64,000 nt of DNA from Halopseudomonas laoshanensis (GCF_008365385.1 NZ_QOVF01000003.1:310001-374000), one strand, 5' to 3'; counted from the first letter of the stretch, positions 19,202 to 29,349 are shown. Made by a program: numbers and translations. Notes: generated by a model not told the origin, from the sequence alone.

Positions 19202-20946
19202 TGCTGGAAAATCGTCGCCTGCAGCCCCCCGGTGGTACTGGCATTCTTGCGTGGGCCCGACATTATCGCCGCGCGTGGTTAAGTGGTGATTTGACCGCCG
19301 GTTTAGTGGTCAGCGTGATGATCATCCCGCAGAGCATGGCTTATGCGATGCTCGCCGGCCTGCCGGTGCAGATCGGCTTGTATGCCAGCCTGCTACCCTT
19401 GATTGCCTACGCGATATTCGGCAGCAGTATGAATCTGTCGGTGGGCCCGGTCGCGGTTACCGGCCTGATGACGGCGACCCTGCTGGCGCCGATGGCGGCG
19501 ATTGGCAGTGATCAATATCTGCAACTGGCAATCTGGCTGGCGCTGCTCTCGGGCGTCATGCTGTTTGTCTTCGGTCTGTTGCGTCTGGGCTTTCTGGCCA
19601 ACTTTCTCAGCCATCCGGTGATCAGCGGCTTTATCAGCGGGGCAGCGATTCTGATTGTGCTCAGCCAATTGCCGCATCTGCTTGGCGTGCCGCGTCTGCC
19701 GGCTAATCCACTGCAGTTGCTCAATGACTGGCAGATAATCAACAGCGTGGTGCTGGGCTTCGGGCTGATCTGTCTATTGCTCCTGTTGTATGCGCGCAGC
19801 CTGCTCTCCGGCCATTTGAAAAAGCTGGGTTTCAAACCGGAGCTGGCGACGCTGTTGGCGCGGCTGGCACCGATTGTGGTGGTCGGGTTGGCCATGACGG
19901 TCACGGTGCTGGGTCAGTTGGCCGAGCGCGGGGTGCCAGTGGTGGGCAGTCTGCCGCTGGGCCTGCCGTCGCTGTATTGGGTCACGCCGGATCTGGGTAA
20001 TCTGCGCTCGCTGTTGCTACCGGCGGCACTGATCAGTCTGGTCAGCTTTGTCGAGAGTGTCTCTATCGCCCAATCACTGGCCCGGCACAAGCGCCAGAGT
20101 ATCGATGCGAACCAGGAACTGCTTGGGCTGGGCGCTGCGAACTTGGGCTCGGGCCTGACCGGCGGCTTTGCGGTGTGCGGCGGCTTTTCCCGATCTGTAG
20201 TGAATGTCGAAGCAGGCGCCAATACGCCGCTGGCGGGAATTGTGGCGGCAGTGATAATTGGGCTGATTTTGTTAACTATTGCGCCGATTTTCGCTCATCT
20301 TCCGCTGGTGGTGCTGGCAGTTATCATCCTCGTAGCGGTCACACCGCTGATCGATGTGGCCAGCTTGCGACGCGCCTGGCGCTATGACCGTGCCGAAGGG
20401 CTGACGCTGTTCAGCACCGCTGCGGGCGTGCTGTTGCTGGGTATTGAGGGCGGTATCGTGCTGGGTATCTGTCTGTCGATTGCCGCGCAGTTGTGGCGCG
20501 GTAGTCGCCCGCATGTGGCCGTGGTCGGCCGGGTGCCGGGCACGCAGTATTTCCGCAACACCAAGCGCCACCTGGTGGAAACGGCGCCGCATACGCTGGC
20601 ACTGCGCATTGATGAGAACATTTTCTTCGCCAATACCAAGGCCATTGAGTTTTCAATTCAGAAGGCCCTGCGCGACTACCCGGATACCCGCGAGGTTCTG
20701 CTGATTCTCTCGGCGGTCAACCATATCGATGGTACCGGGCTGGATATGTTGAGCGAGTTGACCGAGGGTTTGCTGGAGCGGGATGTGCACGTACATCTGG
20801 CCGAGGTGAAAGGCCCATTGATGGATCGGCTGGACAGTACCGACTGGCTCAAGCTGCAGGTGCGTGAAGTCTTCCCCAGCACGCATATCGCCTTTAATAC
20901 CTTAGGTAGCCTGAAACGCCCCGGCGCCCTGCCCGAGCAAGCTTGA
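19201..20946 (+). CDS. SulP-family anion transporter with STAS domain
   Basis: A 581-residue transporter. The N-terminal membrane domain (about twelve helices) begins with DLTAGLVVSVMIIPQSMAYAMLAGLPVQIGLYASLLP, a SulP signature. A cytoplasmic STAS domain lies from about 445 to the end (ILSAVNHIDGTGLDMLSELTEGL). The family moves sulfate, bicarbonate or other anions. Its place behind a persulfide-type repressor and PmpAB argues for sulfate or sulfite export. I used the ATG at 19201, which overlaps the preceding stop; one 15 bases upstream is possible. Confidence 0.9.
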   Translation: MLENRRLQPPGGTGILAWARHYRRAWLSGDLTAGLVVSVMIIPQSMAYAMLAGLPVQIGLYASLLPLIAYAIFGSSMNLSVGPVAVTGLMTATLLAPMAAIGSDQYLQLAIWLALLSGVMLFVFGLLRLGFLANFLSHPVISGFISGAAILIVLSQLPHLLGVPRLPANPLQLLNDWQIINSVVLGFGLICLLLLLYARSLLSGHLKKLGFKPELATLLARLAPIVVVGLAMTVTVLGQLAERGVPVVGSLPLGLPSLYWVTPDLGNLRSLLLPAALISLVSFVESVSIAQSLARHKRQSIDANQELLGLGAANLGSGLTGGFAVCGGFSRSVVNVEAGANTPLAGIVAAVIIGLILLTIAPIFAHLPLVVLAVIILVAVTPLIDVASLRRAWRYDRAEGLTLFSTAAGVLLLGIEGGIVLGICLSIAAQLWRGSRPHVAVVGRVPGTQYFRNTKRHLVETAPHTLALRIDENIFFANTKAIEFSIQKALRDYPDTREVLLILSAVNHIDGTGLDMLSELTEGLLERDVHVHLAEVKGPLMDRLDSTDWLKLQVREVFPSTHIAFNTLGSLKRPGALPEQA

Positions 20947-20948
20947 GG

Positions 20949-21599
20949 CTAAACCACGGGCGCTATCCACACGCCGCTGGCGGCCCACACGGCCAGCGCC
21001 GTCAGCAGCAGTGCCACAATCAGCGCACGGGTTCTAGCAGGCCGCGCTGGCTCAGCTGCGACGGATACTTCGCGCTGGCCGTGGATCATGCTGCCCAGCA
21101 GCGGCCGGCCGCGGTACTGATACACCAGCACCGCCAGTATATGCAGCCCTAATAGCAGATAGATAAACAGCTCGGTGCTGCGGTGCCAGTCGCTTGCTAG
21201 CCGTCCCAGCCACGCCGGCACTTGCCAGGCCAAGGGGCCGCTGAAAGCGACATCATCACTGCTGATCAAGCCGCTCAGCGCCTGAAAGCCGAGCAGCCCC
21301 AGCAGCGCGAAAACCGAGAGTGCGCCTAGCGGATTGTGACCCAGCCCCGACCAACTGCCCTTCAGGTAAGCGCTGATCCGGCTCGGTGTGGGGAAGAAGC
21401 TGGCGAAGCGCGCATAATGGTTCCCCAGCAGGCCCCACAGCAGGCGGAACACCAGCAAGCCGAACACGCTCAGGCCGAAGCGGCCATGCCAGAGCATCCA
21501 GTCCCCGCCTAGTTGTGCGCTAATCAATGAGCCGCTGATCGCCAGCACCAGCAGCCAGTGAAACAGCCTTGTAGGCAGATCCCAGACAGTAACCCGCAC
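20949..21599 (-). CDS. Cytochrome b561-type membrane protein
   Basis: A 216-residue, four-to-five-helix b-type cytochrome of the prokaryotic b561/Ni-Fe hydrogenase b-subunit group. It has RVTVWDLPTRLFHWLLVLAI (first haem histidine), the GLSVFGLLVFRLLWGLLGNHYARF helix, and HRSTELFIYLLLGLHILAVL with later histidines. The start is GTG with GGAGG upstream. It converges on the SulP gene with a two-base gap. Its role in membrane electron transfer is inferred from the family. Confidence 0.88.
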   Translation of the reverse strand: MRVTVWDLPTRLFHWLLVLAISGSLISAQLGGDWMLWHGRFGLSVFGLLVFRLLWGLLGNHYARFASFFPTPSRISAYLKGSWSGLGHNPLGALSVFALLGLLGFQALSGLISSDDVAFSGPLAWQVPAWLGRLASDWHRSTELFIYLLLGLHILAVLVYQYRGRPLLGSMIHGQREVSVAAEPARPARTRALIVALLLTALAVWAASGVWIAPVV

Positions 21600-21659
21600 A
21601 GCGCACCTCCGCAGAATGAGTGCGCAGGCTAACGCTGGCAGTACGTTGCAGCAAGAACT

Positions 21660-22436
21660 CTAGAGCTGGCGCGCCAACTTGTCGCGGAGCTTCTCTGGAT
21701 GGTTGCCGGCGGCCTTGTCCAGTTCGGCCAGTTCTTCCGGCACATACCAGTGCAGAGTGTCGGCCTGGTAGGCCTGCCACACCACCTTCGCCACTTCCAC
21801 CGCCTCGATCACGCGGAAGGCACCGGTCTCGGCAGCGGCTGCCAATAACGCTTCATCCGGCATGCCGGTGCGGATCAGCCCAGGCAGCACATCGGCGACA
21901 CGAATGTCATGGCGGCGGAATTCGTTGGACAACGCCTCGGTCAGGCCTTTGACCGCATGCTTGGTGGCGGAATACACCGCGATCAGCGGCATGCCCATGG
22001 TCGCAGAGGAGGAAGAGGTAGTGAAGCACAGCGCATTCGGCGTGGCCTTGAGCAGCGGCAGCGCGGTGTAGATGCCGTTCAACACGCCGATGAAGTTCAC
22101 CTGCACGATGCGCATCTGCTCGTCGAAGGGCATCTCATCAAAGAAACCGCGCATCGCGATCCCGGCATTGTTGAAGAGAATATCCATGCGCTCGCCGGTC
22201 GCTTCGCTGAAGGCGTTGACCGCCCGCTCGAAGGCCGCTTTGTCGCTTACGTCCAGTTGCCCGGTCATGCAGTTCTCGGCGCCCAACTCAGCCTGTAACG
22301 CTTCCAGCCCGCTCTGATTCAAGTCAAAGGCCCCGACAAACCAACCCTGCTGTTGAAACAGACGCGCGGTTTCCCGGCCCATACCGGAAGCAGCACCGGT
22401 AATGAAAATCGACTGACGACCTGCGGCTTGTGACAT
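21660..22436 (-). CDS. SDR-family oxidoreductase
   Basis: A 258-residue short-chain dehydrogenase with GAASGMGRE at 15-23, NNAGIAM, TTSSSSATMG (catalytic serine region) and YSATK. AAGGA is seven to eight bases before the ATG. The family resemblance is to the broad alcohol or ketone reductases, and no substrate is evident. It is monocistronic: a divergent chemoreceptor lies on one side and the cytochrome gene 60 bases past its stop. Confidence 0.88.
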   Translation of the reverse strand: MSQAAGRQSIFITGAASGMGRETARLFQQQGWFVGAFDLNQSGLEALQAELGAENCMTGQLDVSDKAAFERAVNAFSEATGERMDILFNNAGIAMRGFFDEMPFDEQMRIVQVNFIGVLNGIYTALPLLKATPNALCFTTSSSSATMGMPLIAVYSATKHAVKGLTEALSNEFRRHDIRVADVLPGLIRTGMPDEALLAAAAETGAFRVIEAVEVAKVVWQAYQADTLHWYVPEELAELDKAAGNHPEKLRDKLARQL

Positions 22437-22644
22437 GCGAGATTTCCTTTTATCTGAACGGCGAGAGTGGGGATTGCCAGCACGTTAGCACTGTCTGGCG
22501 AGTCTGGGAGCCAAGCGCTAGTTAAGCTGATTGGGTGGCAATCATTCTGATTATGAGCAGTAAAGGGCCATTCCAGACGGCCTGTCATGGCAATGTCACA
22601 TCACGGGACTAGCCTGCGTGAGCCTATCCTGTTGTGAGGTGACC

Positions 22645-24258
22645 ATGTTTTCCACCGTTCGTACGCGCATCCTCTGCTTTGCCTTTATTTCCGTGAGCGC
22701 TCTGGCTGCGTTGGCGGTGTTGTCACTGCTGATTATCAACGAGGCGGAAACGGCCTCCAAGCGCCTGATTACTGCCGGCCTGCAGGAGTCCTGGATGCTT
22801 GAGGACCTGGAGCAGGATCACCGGCAATTGCAGGATCTGGCCTACAAGGTCAAGGCGCAGCTGCTGCTCTGGAATGAGATTACCCCGGCGTTCGAAGAGC
22901 TGGCAGTGTCGCTGCCCGAGCATTGGCAGGTGATCGAGCAGAGCCCGCAGCTGGGCGAGTGGGCAGTGACCCATGGCGAGCACTTTCAGGGAGTGCTGGC
23001 GTTGTTGGCCAAGCTGGAGCCCGGGATCCGTGAGCAGAGCTATTACAGCGTCGGCCAGGTGGTGGACTTCTCGCTGTTTCCGGCCCTGGAGCCGATGCTC
23101 GCCGCCATCGAAGAGCGAAAGCGCGCAAGCCGCAGCATGATTCAGCAGGACTCATCGCAGTTGCTGGCCTATCTCAGCGAGCAACAGGCGTTCCTGATTG
23201 TCGGCTCTGCGGTGTTCCTGATCGCCATTATTCTGATGACGCTGTGGCTCAGGCGCACGGTGATCGTCCGGTTGCAGAACATTGAAAGCGATATCAAGCA
23301 GATGGACGCCACCTCGGATCTCAGCCGCACGCCGGTGGTCACCGGCAAGGATGAAGTTGCCGGCGTGGCCCGCGCGCTCAATGGTCTGGTCGGGCGCTTT
23401 GATCAGTTTGTCGGCGATATCCGCCATTCCGCCGCCAGCTTGAATCAACGCTCCGCCACTCTGGACGCCGAAGCGGAGGCAGTGCAAGCCGCCTCCGAAG
23501 CCACCCGTGAGCAGATTGAAGAGGTGAATAACTCGATGGGCGCCATCGCCGGTCAGGCGTCGGAAATCGAGTCGGTCACCGAGCTGTCGGCCGCCAAAAT
23601 ACGCGAAGCGGTGCTGGCCAACGCTCAGGTTCAACAGGGCCTGCAAAGCAGCGAGGCGGCCGCCAATAATGCTGTTGACGTTATCGTGCGGGTCTCCACT
23701 TCCATCCAGGCGCTGGGCGAATCCACCAGCAAGATCGAGCAGGTGATCGGCGTGATTGCCGCCATCGCCGACCAGACCAACCTGCTGGCGCTGAATGCGG
23801 CGATTGAAGCTGCACGTGCCGGCGAACATGGTCGCGGCTTTGCGGTGGTCGCCGATGAGGTAAGAACTTTGTCCCAGCGCACCGCCGACTCCACCCGCAA
23901 TATTCGTCAGTGGGTCATGGATCTGGTCGAAGGGGTCAGCGACGTGGATGCGCTACTGGGCGAAATGCACGCCGCCGGCGCCGACAACCGAACCAATCTC
24001 GACCAACTGAAAACCCACCTCACGCGTCTGGCGGATCAGTTTGTAGAAATGGAAACCAGCAGCCACCAAGTCTCGCACTCCGTCTCATTGCAGCGCGATG
24101 AACTCAACCTGATCAAGCAACGCTCGGCCATGCTCAGAGAAAGCTCGGTGCTGCTGATGGGCAGCGTCAATCAGTCCCGGGAGATCAGCGAATCGCTACG
24201 CCAGGAGTCGCTGTCGATGCGCCAATTGACTGAGCGGTTTCGTTCGGCTGTGATCTAA
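22645..24258 (+). CDS. Methyl-accepting chemotaxis protein
   Basis: A 537-residue chemoreceptor. TM1 spans about 8-30, a periplasmic helical bundle about 31-180, and TM2 about 184-204 ([21 protein letters not shown]). A HAMP domain follows, then the coiled-coil signalling domain. The conserved tip is present around 380-420 ([20 protein letters not shown], then [19 protein letters not shown]). There is no terminal pentapeptide. The ligand domain is of the four-helix type, so the signal is unknown. I chose the ATG preceded by GAGGTGACC. Confidence 0.92.
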   Translation: MFSTVRTRILCFAFISVSALAALAVLSLLIINEAETASKRLITAGLQESWMLEDLEQDHRQLQDLAYKVKAQLLLWNEITPAFEELAVSLPEHWQVIEQSPQLGEWAVTHGEHFQGVLALLAKLEPGIREQSYYSVGQVVDFSLFPALEPMLAAIEERKRASRSMIQQDSSQLLAYLSEQQAFLIVGSAVFLIAIILMTLWLRRTVIVRLQNIESDIKQMDATSDLSRTPVVTGKDEVAGVARALNGLVGRFDQFVGDIRHSAASLNQRSATLDAEAEAVQAASEATREQIEEVNNSMGAIAGQASEIESVTELSAAKIREAVLANAQVQQGLQSSEAAANNAVDVIVRVSTSIQALGESTSKIEQVIGVIAAIADQTNLLALNAAIEAARAGEHGRGFAVVADEVRTLSQRTADSTRNIRQWVMDLVEGVSDVDALLGEMHAAGADNRTNLDQLKTHLTRLADQFVEMETSSHQVSHSVSLQRDELNLIKQRSAMLRESSVLLMGSVNQSREISESLRQESLSMRQLTERFRSAVI

Positions 24259-24295
24259 ACGGGGGGGGCGTCTCTGCCCTTGTACCTGCCAGCTC

Positions 24296-24619
24296 TCAGC
24301 CGAAGTAATCCTGCATCCAGTCAAACAAGGTATCGCTGCTTAGTGCGGTGACATCGATCTGCTTGAAGTCACCGCTGACTTCTTCTTCACGGGTAACGAA
24401 CTGGTAGAGCACAGTGCCCGGCTGCTGATCATGCAGAACCAGAGTGATGCGCCGCTGCGTGCGCAGGCAATCGATGGATATAACGTCGGCAGGTATGCCG
24501 CTATCACGCATCCCCTGGCGTACTTCCACTACCGGGTTGATATGCTCGTGCGCCGCCTGAATCCGGGCATGAGCATCGCTAACCAGATCTGAAAGGGTTT
24601 TCAGCGGGGCTTCTGTCAT
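24296..24619 (-). CDS. Conserved hypothetical protein
   Basis: A 107-residue acidic soluble protein without signal peptide or membrane segment. A helical start (LSDLVSDAHARIQAAHEHIN) is followed by a beta-rich part (ISIDCLRTQRRITLVLHDQQPGTVLYQFVTR) and an amphipathic end (TLFDWMQDYFG). I do not recognise a named family, though it looks like small uncharacterised Pseudomonas proteins. It is transcribed alone; codon use looks like that of its neighbours. Confidence 0.7.
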   Translation of the reverse strand: MTEAPLKTLSDLVSDAHARIQAAHEHINPVVEVRQGMRDSGIPADVISIDCLRTQRRITLVLHDQQPGTVLYQFVTREEEVSGDFKQIDVTALSSDTLFDWMQDYFG

Positions 24620-24774
24620 AGGGGCTGGCCTGCTCCGGTTGCAATAAAGGGTATCGGGTGGCTATCGCAGACAAGCCTGCACAGGCTTTATCTGCGTTCA
24701 GGCCTGGAGAATATCATGCAGCCATGGGTCTTCCGAATCATGCCGCCGCAGTACACGCTATCTAATCGCCTGAC

Positions 24775-25824
24775 TCAGCGCTGGGCAAAACCCGGAATGC
24801 GAAAGCGCTTGCGGTAGGCGCTGGGCGTTAGGCCGGTGATGCGTTTGAACAGGCGGCGGAAGAACGCAGCATCTTCATAGCCAATGCGCCAACTGATCTC
24901 GTCAACTGAACAGCTTGTGCGCTCAAGGCGCCGTTTCGCATCCTCGATGCGCAGCCGTTGCACATAAGCAATCGGCGTCAGGCCGGTAGCGCTGGCGAAA
25001 TGCCGCTTGAAGGTCCGCTCAGCCATCCGTGAACGACGGATCATTTCTTCTACCGGATGCGCCACGGAAAAATGCTCGGCCAACCACTTTTGCGCATCCA
25101 GAATCTCACCATCACCGTGCTCCAGGTTGCCCTCGAACATGATGTAAGGCGTCAGGCCATCCTGGTGCCACTGCAAGGCGAACAGGCGCGCCACGTCCTG
25201 CGCAGTGGCGGCGCCGGCGAAGCGCACAATCAGATACAGCACCAGATCGTGCCAGCTCATGGAAGCGCCAGAGCTCACCAGTTCCTCATGCGCTCCTGAT
25301 ACCACCAGCACCCGCTCAGGGTGAATCGGGATGCCGGGATAGCTCGCGGCGAATGTCTGGGCGTAGCCAAAATGCACGGTCGCATCCTTACCGTCGAACA
25401 GACCGGTTTCGGCCAGCAAAAACATACCGGAGCAAGCTGAGCAGAGTAGCGCTCCGCGGCTATGCATCAACTGCAGCCAGGTAACCAATTTTGGATAGCG
25501 CTTTTGCCGCCAGCCTTCTGCCCGTAGCAGCACGGCGGGAACAATGACAATGTCAGTGGACTGTATTGCGTCGACCGCGCGCTGCACCGTGATCGGCACG
25601 CCGCTGGCCAGCGTCATCGTACCTGCTGCTTCTCCCACTAACTCGATATGAAAGGGTGGCGGCGAGTCCGGGTCGCCCATCCCCATCAGCGTTATCGCGT
25701 TCAACACGTCGTAGATGCCGGCGATGGTCGACATCACCGCATCAGGAAAAGCCACAAGGCTCACATGTTGTGGGGCGCCCGCAGCCAGGTCGTTTCGTTC
25801 ATCAATGGGAGTTGTGTCGTTCAT
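24775..25824 (-). CDS. GlxA-family AraC-type transcriptional regulator
   Basis: A 349-residue regulator with an N-terminal DJ-1/PfpI amidotransferase-like domain (about 15-200). The elbow LCSACSGMFLLAETGLFDG holds the pseudo-catalytic cysteine. Two AraC helix-turn-helix motifs follow (about 245-340, ending RRLFKRITGLTPSAYRKRF). Family members sense small amines or nucleophiles. The ATG at 25824 is favoured by GAGG upstream. It is divergent from the methyltransferase gene across 148 bases and may regulate it. Confidence 0.9.
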   Translation of the reverse strand: MNDTTPIDERNDLAAGAPQHVSLVAFPDAVMSTIAGIYDVLNAITLMGMGDPDSPPPFHIELVGEAAGTMTLASGVPITVQRAVDAIQSTDIVIVPAVLLRAEGWRQKRYPKLVTWLQLMHSRGALLCSACSGMFLLAETGLFDGKDATVHFGYAQTFAASYPGIPIHPERVLVVSGAHEELVSSGASMSWHDLVLYLIVRFAGAATAQDVARLFALQWHQDGLTPYIMFEGNLEHGDGEILDAQKWLAEHFSVAHPVEEMIRRSRMAERTFKRHFASATGLTPIAYVQRLRIEDAKRRLERTSCSVDEISWRIGYEDAAFFRRLFKRITGLTPSAYRKRFRIPGFAQR

Positions 25825-25972
25825 GGCGGTGATCCTCGCCGTTACACACAAGCATCGTGGCATAAATGGACCGTTTTCAGGTCGTTCCAGCTCTTCAGTT
25901 ACCTCGCTAGCGGCAGCGATCATGTGCGGGCAATCCAATCTCCCTGTGAACAAACTCTGAAGGAGCAATACC

Positions 25973-27040
25973 ATGAATATGCCTGTTATCGATGAAAGTA
26001 AACTGGAGGCCTTTGTGATGCGAGCGATGGGTGATCTGGCTGCCGGCTATGGCGGCATCATGATCACCCTGGGCAACAAACTGGGCCTGTACAAAACCCT
26101 GGCCGGTGCCGGCCCGCTCAGCGCAGCGGAGGTGGCCAAGCGCAGCACCTGTGCTGAACGCTATGTGCGCGAATGGCTGAATTCCCAGGCCGCCTCGGGC
26201 TATGTGGATTATCACCCTGCCAGCGACACCTATGAACTGGCACCCGAGCAGGCCATGGTGTTGGCGGATGACGAAAGCCCGGTGTTCTTGCCGCCTGCCT
26301 GGCAGGTGCCCGCGTCCATGTGGTTCGATGAAGAGCTGTCGCTGGAAGCCTTTCGCACTGGCAAGGGCGTGAACTGGGGCGAGCATGATCATCGCCTGCA
26401 ATGCGGCGTAGCAGCGTTCTACCGCAACGGTTATCGCAGCAGCCTGGTGCCTGAGTGGCTGCCGGCGCTCGAAGGCGTGGTGGAGAAGCTCGAAGCAGGC
26501 ATTAACGTGGCGGATGTGGGTTGCGGTCACGGCCATTCCACCGTGTTGATGGCCAAGGCCTTTCCGAACTCGCACTTTTACGGCTATGACGTGCACGCGC
26601 CGTCACTCCAGGAGTCCACGCAAAATGCGATAAAAGCTGGGGTCACTGATCATGTCGAGTTTCAGGTAGCCAAGGCGGTGGACTATCCGGACAAGCAATA
26701 TGGCCTAATCTGCTTTTTTGACTGCTTGCACGATCTCGGCGACCCGCTGGCAGCGGCGCAGTACGCGGCCAAGGTACTGGCCCCGGATGGCGCGGTATTG
26801 CTGGTCGAGCCCTTCGCCAATGATCGGCTGGAGCAGAACATATCGACCGTCGGCCAGCTTTATTACTCCGCTTCCACCTGCATCTGCTGCGCCCATGCAA
26901 TTTCGGAGGGTGGTACCGAGGTGCTCGGTGCGCAGGCCGGAGAGGCACGCTTGGCCGAGGTGTTCTGCAAGGCCGGCTTCAAGCATTTCCGGCGCGCGGC
27001 TGAAACGCCTTTCAATCTGATTCTGGAGGCGCGGCGCTAA
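25973..27040 (+). CDS. Class I SAM-dependent methyltransferase with winged-helix N-terminus
   Basis: A 355-residue protein. Residues about 10-95 form a winged-helix dimerisation domain (LGLYKTLAGAGPLSAAEVAKRSTCAERYVREWLNSQAASGYV), like small-molecule methyltransferases. The SAM fold then begins with VADVGCGHGHSTVLMAKAFPNSHFYGYD near 178. The start has AAGGAG. The acceptor is unknown. It is divergent from a GlxA-type regulator, the likeliest controller. Confidence 0.88.
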   Translation: MNMPVIDESKLEAFVMRAMGDLAAGYGGIMITLGNKLGLYKTLAGAGPLSAAEVAKRSTCAERYVREWLNSQAASGYVDYHPASDTYELAPEQAMVLADDESPVFLPPAWQVPASMWFDEELSLEAFRTGKGVNWGEHDHRLQCGVAAFYRNGYRSSLVPEWLPALEGVVEKLEAGINVADVGCGHGHSTVLMAKAFPNSHFYGYDVHAPSLQESTQNAIKAGVTDHVEFQVAKAVDYPDKQYGLICFFDCLHDLGDPLAAAQYAAKVLAPDGAVLLVEPFANDRLEQNISTVGQLYYSASTCICCAHAISEGGTEVLGAQAGEARLAEVFCKAGFKHFRRAAETPFNLILEARR

Positions 27041-27162
27041 GGTGGGTCCCGTTGGTGCGGCAGTTAATTGCACATGCGTCCCTATGGCCAGGCAGTTGGA
27101 CTTGAAGTTGCGCATTACCTACTCAGGGAGTGTCGCCTGTCTGACTGCCCAGCCCCGCCCGG

Positions 27163-27936
27163 TCAAAAGGCAAACGTGATCCAGCCACTGGACTCCAAGT
27201 ATTTGCCCAGCATAACGACGCACATGATCACCACCAGCAAACGCAGCTTGTTGGGGTCGATCTTGTAGAGAAAGTGCACGCCGGTCCAGGCGCCGATAAA
27301 TTGCCCGACCATCATCACCAGCCCCACCTGCCACACCACGTTGCCGTAGAGGGTAAAGACGATCAGCGATGAAAAGTTGGTGGCGAAATTCAGCGGCTTT
27401 GCGGTGGCCGTGGCGGCAATCAGTTTGGCCCTGCGCAGCATCACATTGGCCAGGGTGAAAAAAGACCCCGTGCCCGGCCCGAACATGCCGTCATAAAAAC
27501 CGATGCCGGGAATCACCGCGTAGGTAAAGGTTTTGCCAGTGACCTTGGTGCCCAGGTTCGCGGCTTTGCCGGGTTTGTACAGGATGAAGTAGACCGCAAT
27601 AAAGGTCAGCACCAGCGGAACGGCCAGGGACAGGTACTGCTGATCTACAAAATGCACCGCTACCGTACCCAGTGCCGAGCCCAGAAAGGCGCCGATCACC
27701 AGCGGGCGAATGTGCCGCAGACGGATCTTGGATTTTCTAAGTAACAGCACAGTGGCTGTGCCAGTGCCCAGGCAACCCTGCAACTTGTTGGTGCCCAGCG
27801 CATTGATCGGCGACATGCCCGAGAGCATCAACGCCGGAATGGTAATTAACCCGCCTCCCCCCGCCAGCGTATCAATGGTTCCCGCTACTACCGCCACAGC
27901 AAACAGCAACCCGATCAGCTCGAATGAGATTTCCAT
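27163..27936 (-). CDS. TSUP (TauE/SafE) family membrane protein
   Basis: A 257-residue membrane protein with about eight helices and the family's two-repeat pattern: GTIDTLAGGGGLITIPALMLSGMSPINALGTNKLQGCLGT in the first half and GFYDGMFGPGTGSFFTLA in the second. Members carry sulfite, sulfoacetate or related organosulfur anions. There are no sulfur genes next to it, so the substrate is open. Confidence 0.87.
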   Translation of the reverse strand: MEISFELIGLLFAVAVVAGTIDTLAGGGGLITIPALMLSGMSPINALGTNKLQGCLGTGTATVLLLRKSKIRLRHIRPLVIGAFLGSALGTVAVHFVDQQYLSLAVPLVLTFIAVYFILYKPGKAANLGTKVTGKTFTYAVIPGIGFYDGMFGPGTGSFFTLANVMLRRAKLIAATATAKPLNFATNFSSLIVFTLYGNVVWQVGLVMMVGQFIGAWTGVHFLYKIDPNKLRLLVVIMCVVMLGKYLESSGWITFAF

Positions 27937-28021
27937 ATACGCTCGATATGCTTTGAACTACTGATGCCCCGGCAAGGTGCTGGATATTCCGCTGCGGATA
28001 CCCAGGGTGGCAAAGGCCTGC

Positions 28022-28618
28022 TTAACTGCGCTTCACCGCGACCACCGAGAAAATATGCCACTGCTTGGTTCTGCCCAGCGCAGTTATACCCTGCTCGTTT
28101 CGCTCATGCAGCTGAATGATGTCAAAGCCCGCAAACAGATCGGTAACCTGCTGCCGGGTCATCGGTGCCGTCGCGGTCCGGTAACCGGTGGCCCAACTAT
28201 CATCCATACCCATAAAGTCACCGGAAAATACACCGCCAGCTGCTAGGCTCGACGCCATCGCCTGCCAGGTAGCGGCAAAGCGCGCCGGATCAGCAAAGAA
28301 CAGACTGGAGTGGGCGATCATCACCCCGCATCGCGGGTAGGCAAAGTCTTCAAACGCCGCCTGGGAAATGCTCACCTGCGCGTCACCGGCAAAACGTTCC
28401 CGGCATAGCGAAACCGAATCGGAGTTCACATCAAAGCCATGCACCTGGTAACCGTGCGCCGAGAGAAAGGCGATATCGCTTCCAGTGCCACAGCCGCAAT
28501 CAACAGCCACTTGCAGGCCCGAAGTATTCAAGTTCACGGCCAGTTCGGTACGAGCAGAGTGAGGGCGGTTCAAGGCCTTCTGGTAATACTGCTGCCAGAC
28601 GTCGGTGTTGTTATCCAT
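28022..28618 (-). CDS. Class I SAM-dependent methyltransferase
   Basis: A 198-residue methyltransferase with motif I VAVDCGCGTGSDIAFLSAHGYQVHGFDVN at about 37-65, ISQAAFEDFAYPRCGVMIAHSSLFF in place of motifs II/III, and a tellurite-resistance TehB-like overall layout. It begins 17 bases after the end of the NAD(P)-binding protein gene on the same strand, so the two are probably cotranscribed. The substrate is unknown. Confidence 0.82.
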   Translation of the reverse strand: MDNNTDVWQQYYQKALNRPHSARTELAVNLNTSGLQVAVDCGCGTGSDIAFLSAHGYQVHGFDVNSDSVSLCRERFAGDAQVSISQAAFEDFAYPRCGVMIAHSSLFFADPARFAATWQAMASSLAAGGVFSGDFMGMDDSWATGYRTATAPMTRQQVTDLFAGFDIIQLHERNEQGITALGRTKQWHIFSVVAVKRS

Positions 28619-28635
28619 GATGCAAAAGCTCTGTT

Positions 28636-29349
28636 CTATGGAGAGATTGTCTCAATCAGCTCCATCATTTCCGGGTAGCTGTATATCGCACTTTTCTTCG
28701 GTGCCTGCAGCGCAGCCGCGACCATAGCCTGTGCGATTTCGGTTGTGCGAATGGAGCGATACTTTGCGGGCATCAATGGGGTGAAAAGGGACAGAGCCGA
28801 TGATAGCAATTGCGGCGTATGCCGCGAGCCAATAATCATCGCCGGCCGGAAAATACTCACCACCGCTGGGCCTTGTTCCAGCACCGCCGCTTCTGCCTCG
28901 CCTTTGACGCGCGCATAACGCGGCAACCCCGGTGCGCCAGAGCCGCTGGTTCTGGCTTTGATATTCGCGCCTATAGCCGACATAAACGCAAAGTGCTGCA
29001 CCTTGCCGGAGGCTTTCAAACCCTGCGCAAAAGCTGCGTTAAGCTCAACATCCACCGCTCGGTGCTGCTCAAGTGATAGCTTTGCCGTACCGGCACCCAC
29101 GCCCAGAACGCTGAAGCCCACCGCGTCATTTTTGCACTCGGTGAGCGCTTCAATAACGGCTTGCTCAAGGTGGGTTGGGGTCATATCGGGTACTAGCCGC
29201 TGCTTCACTTTCGCCTCTGCTAGCACGTCGAGGGGCTGACGGGTGAGGGCGATGATGTGGCTAAAAGCGCTGCAGCGGATTAGCTCGTCGAGGAGCGCCT
29301 GGCCGACTGAGCCGGAGGCGCCGAGAATGATGGTGGTTTTATTGCTCAT
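28636..29349 (-). CDS. NAD(P)-binding atypical SDR protein
   Basis: A 237-residue Rossmann protein (TIILGASGSVGQALLDELI at about 4-22) of the atypical short-chain group related to YbjT and HTATIP2-like proteins. ARVKGEAEAAVLEQGPAVVSIFRPAMIIG stands in the usual YxxxK region, without a clear catalytic Tyr. It may be an oxidoreductase or a sensor. I prefer the ATG at 29349 although its ribosome site is weak; a TTG 45 bases upstream is possible. It lies in line with MaoC and methyltransferase genes. Confidence 0.78.
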   Translation of the reverse strand: MSNKTTIILGASGSVGQALLDELIRCSAFSHIIALTRQPLDVLAEAKVKQRLVPDMTPTHLEQAVIEALTECKNDAVGFSVLGVGAGTAKLSLEQHRAVDVELNAAFAQGLKASGKVQHFAFMSAIGANIKARTSGSGAPGLPRYARVKGEAEAAVLEQGPAVVSIFRPAMIIGSRHTPQLLSSALSLFTPLMPAKYRSIRTTEIAQAMVAAALQAPKKSAIYSYPEMMELIETISP

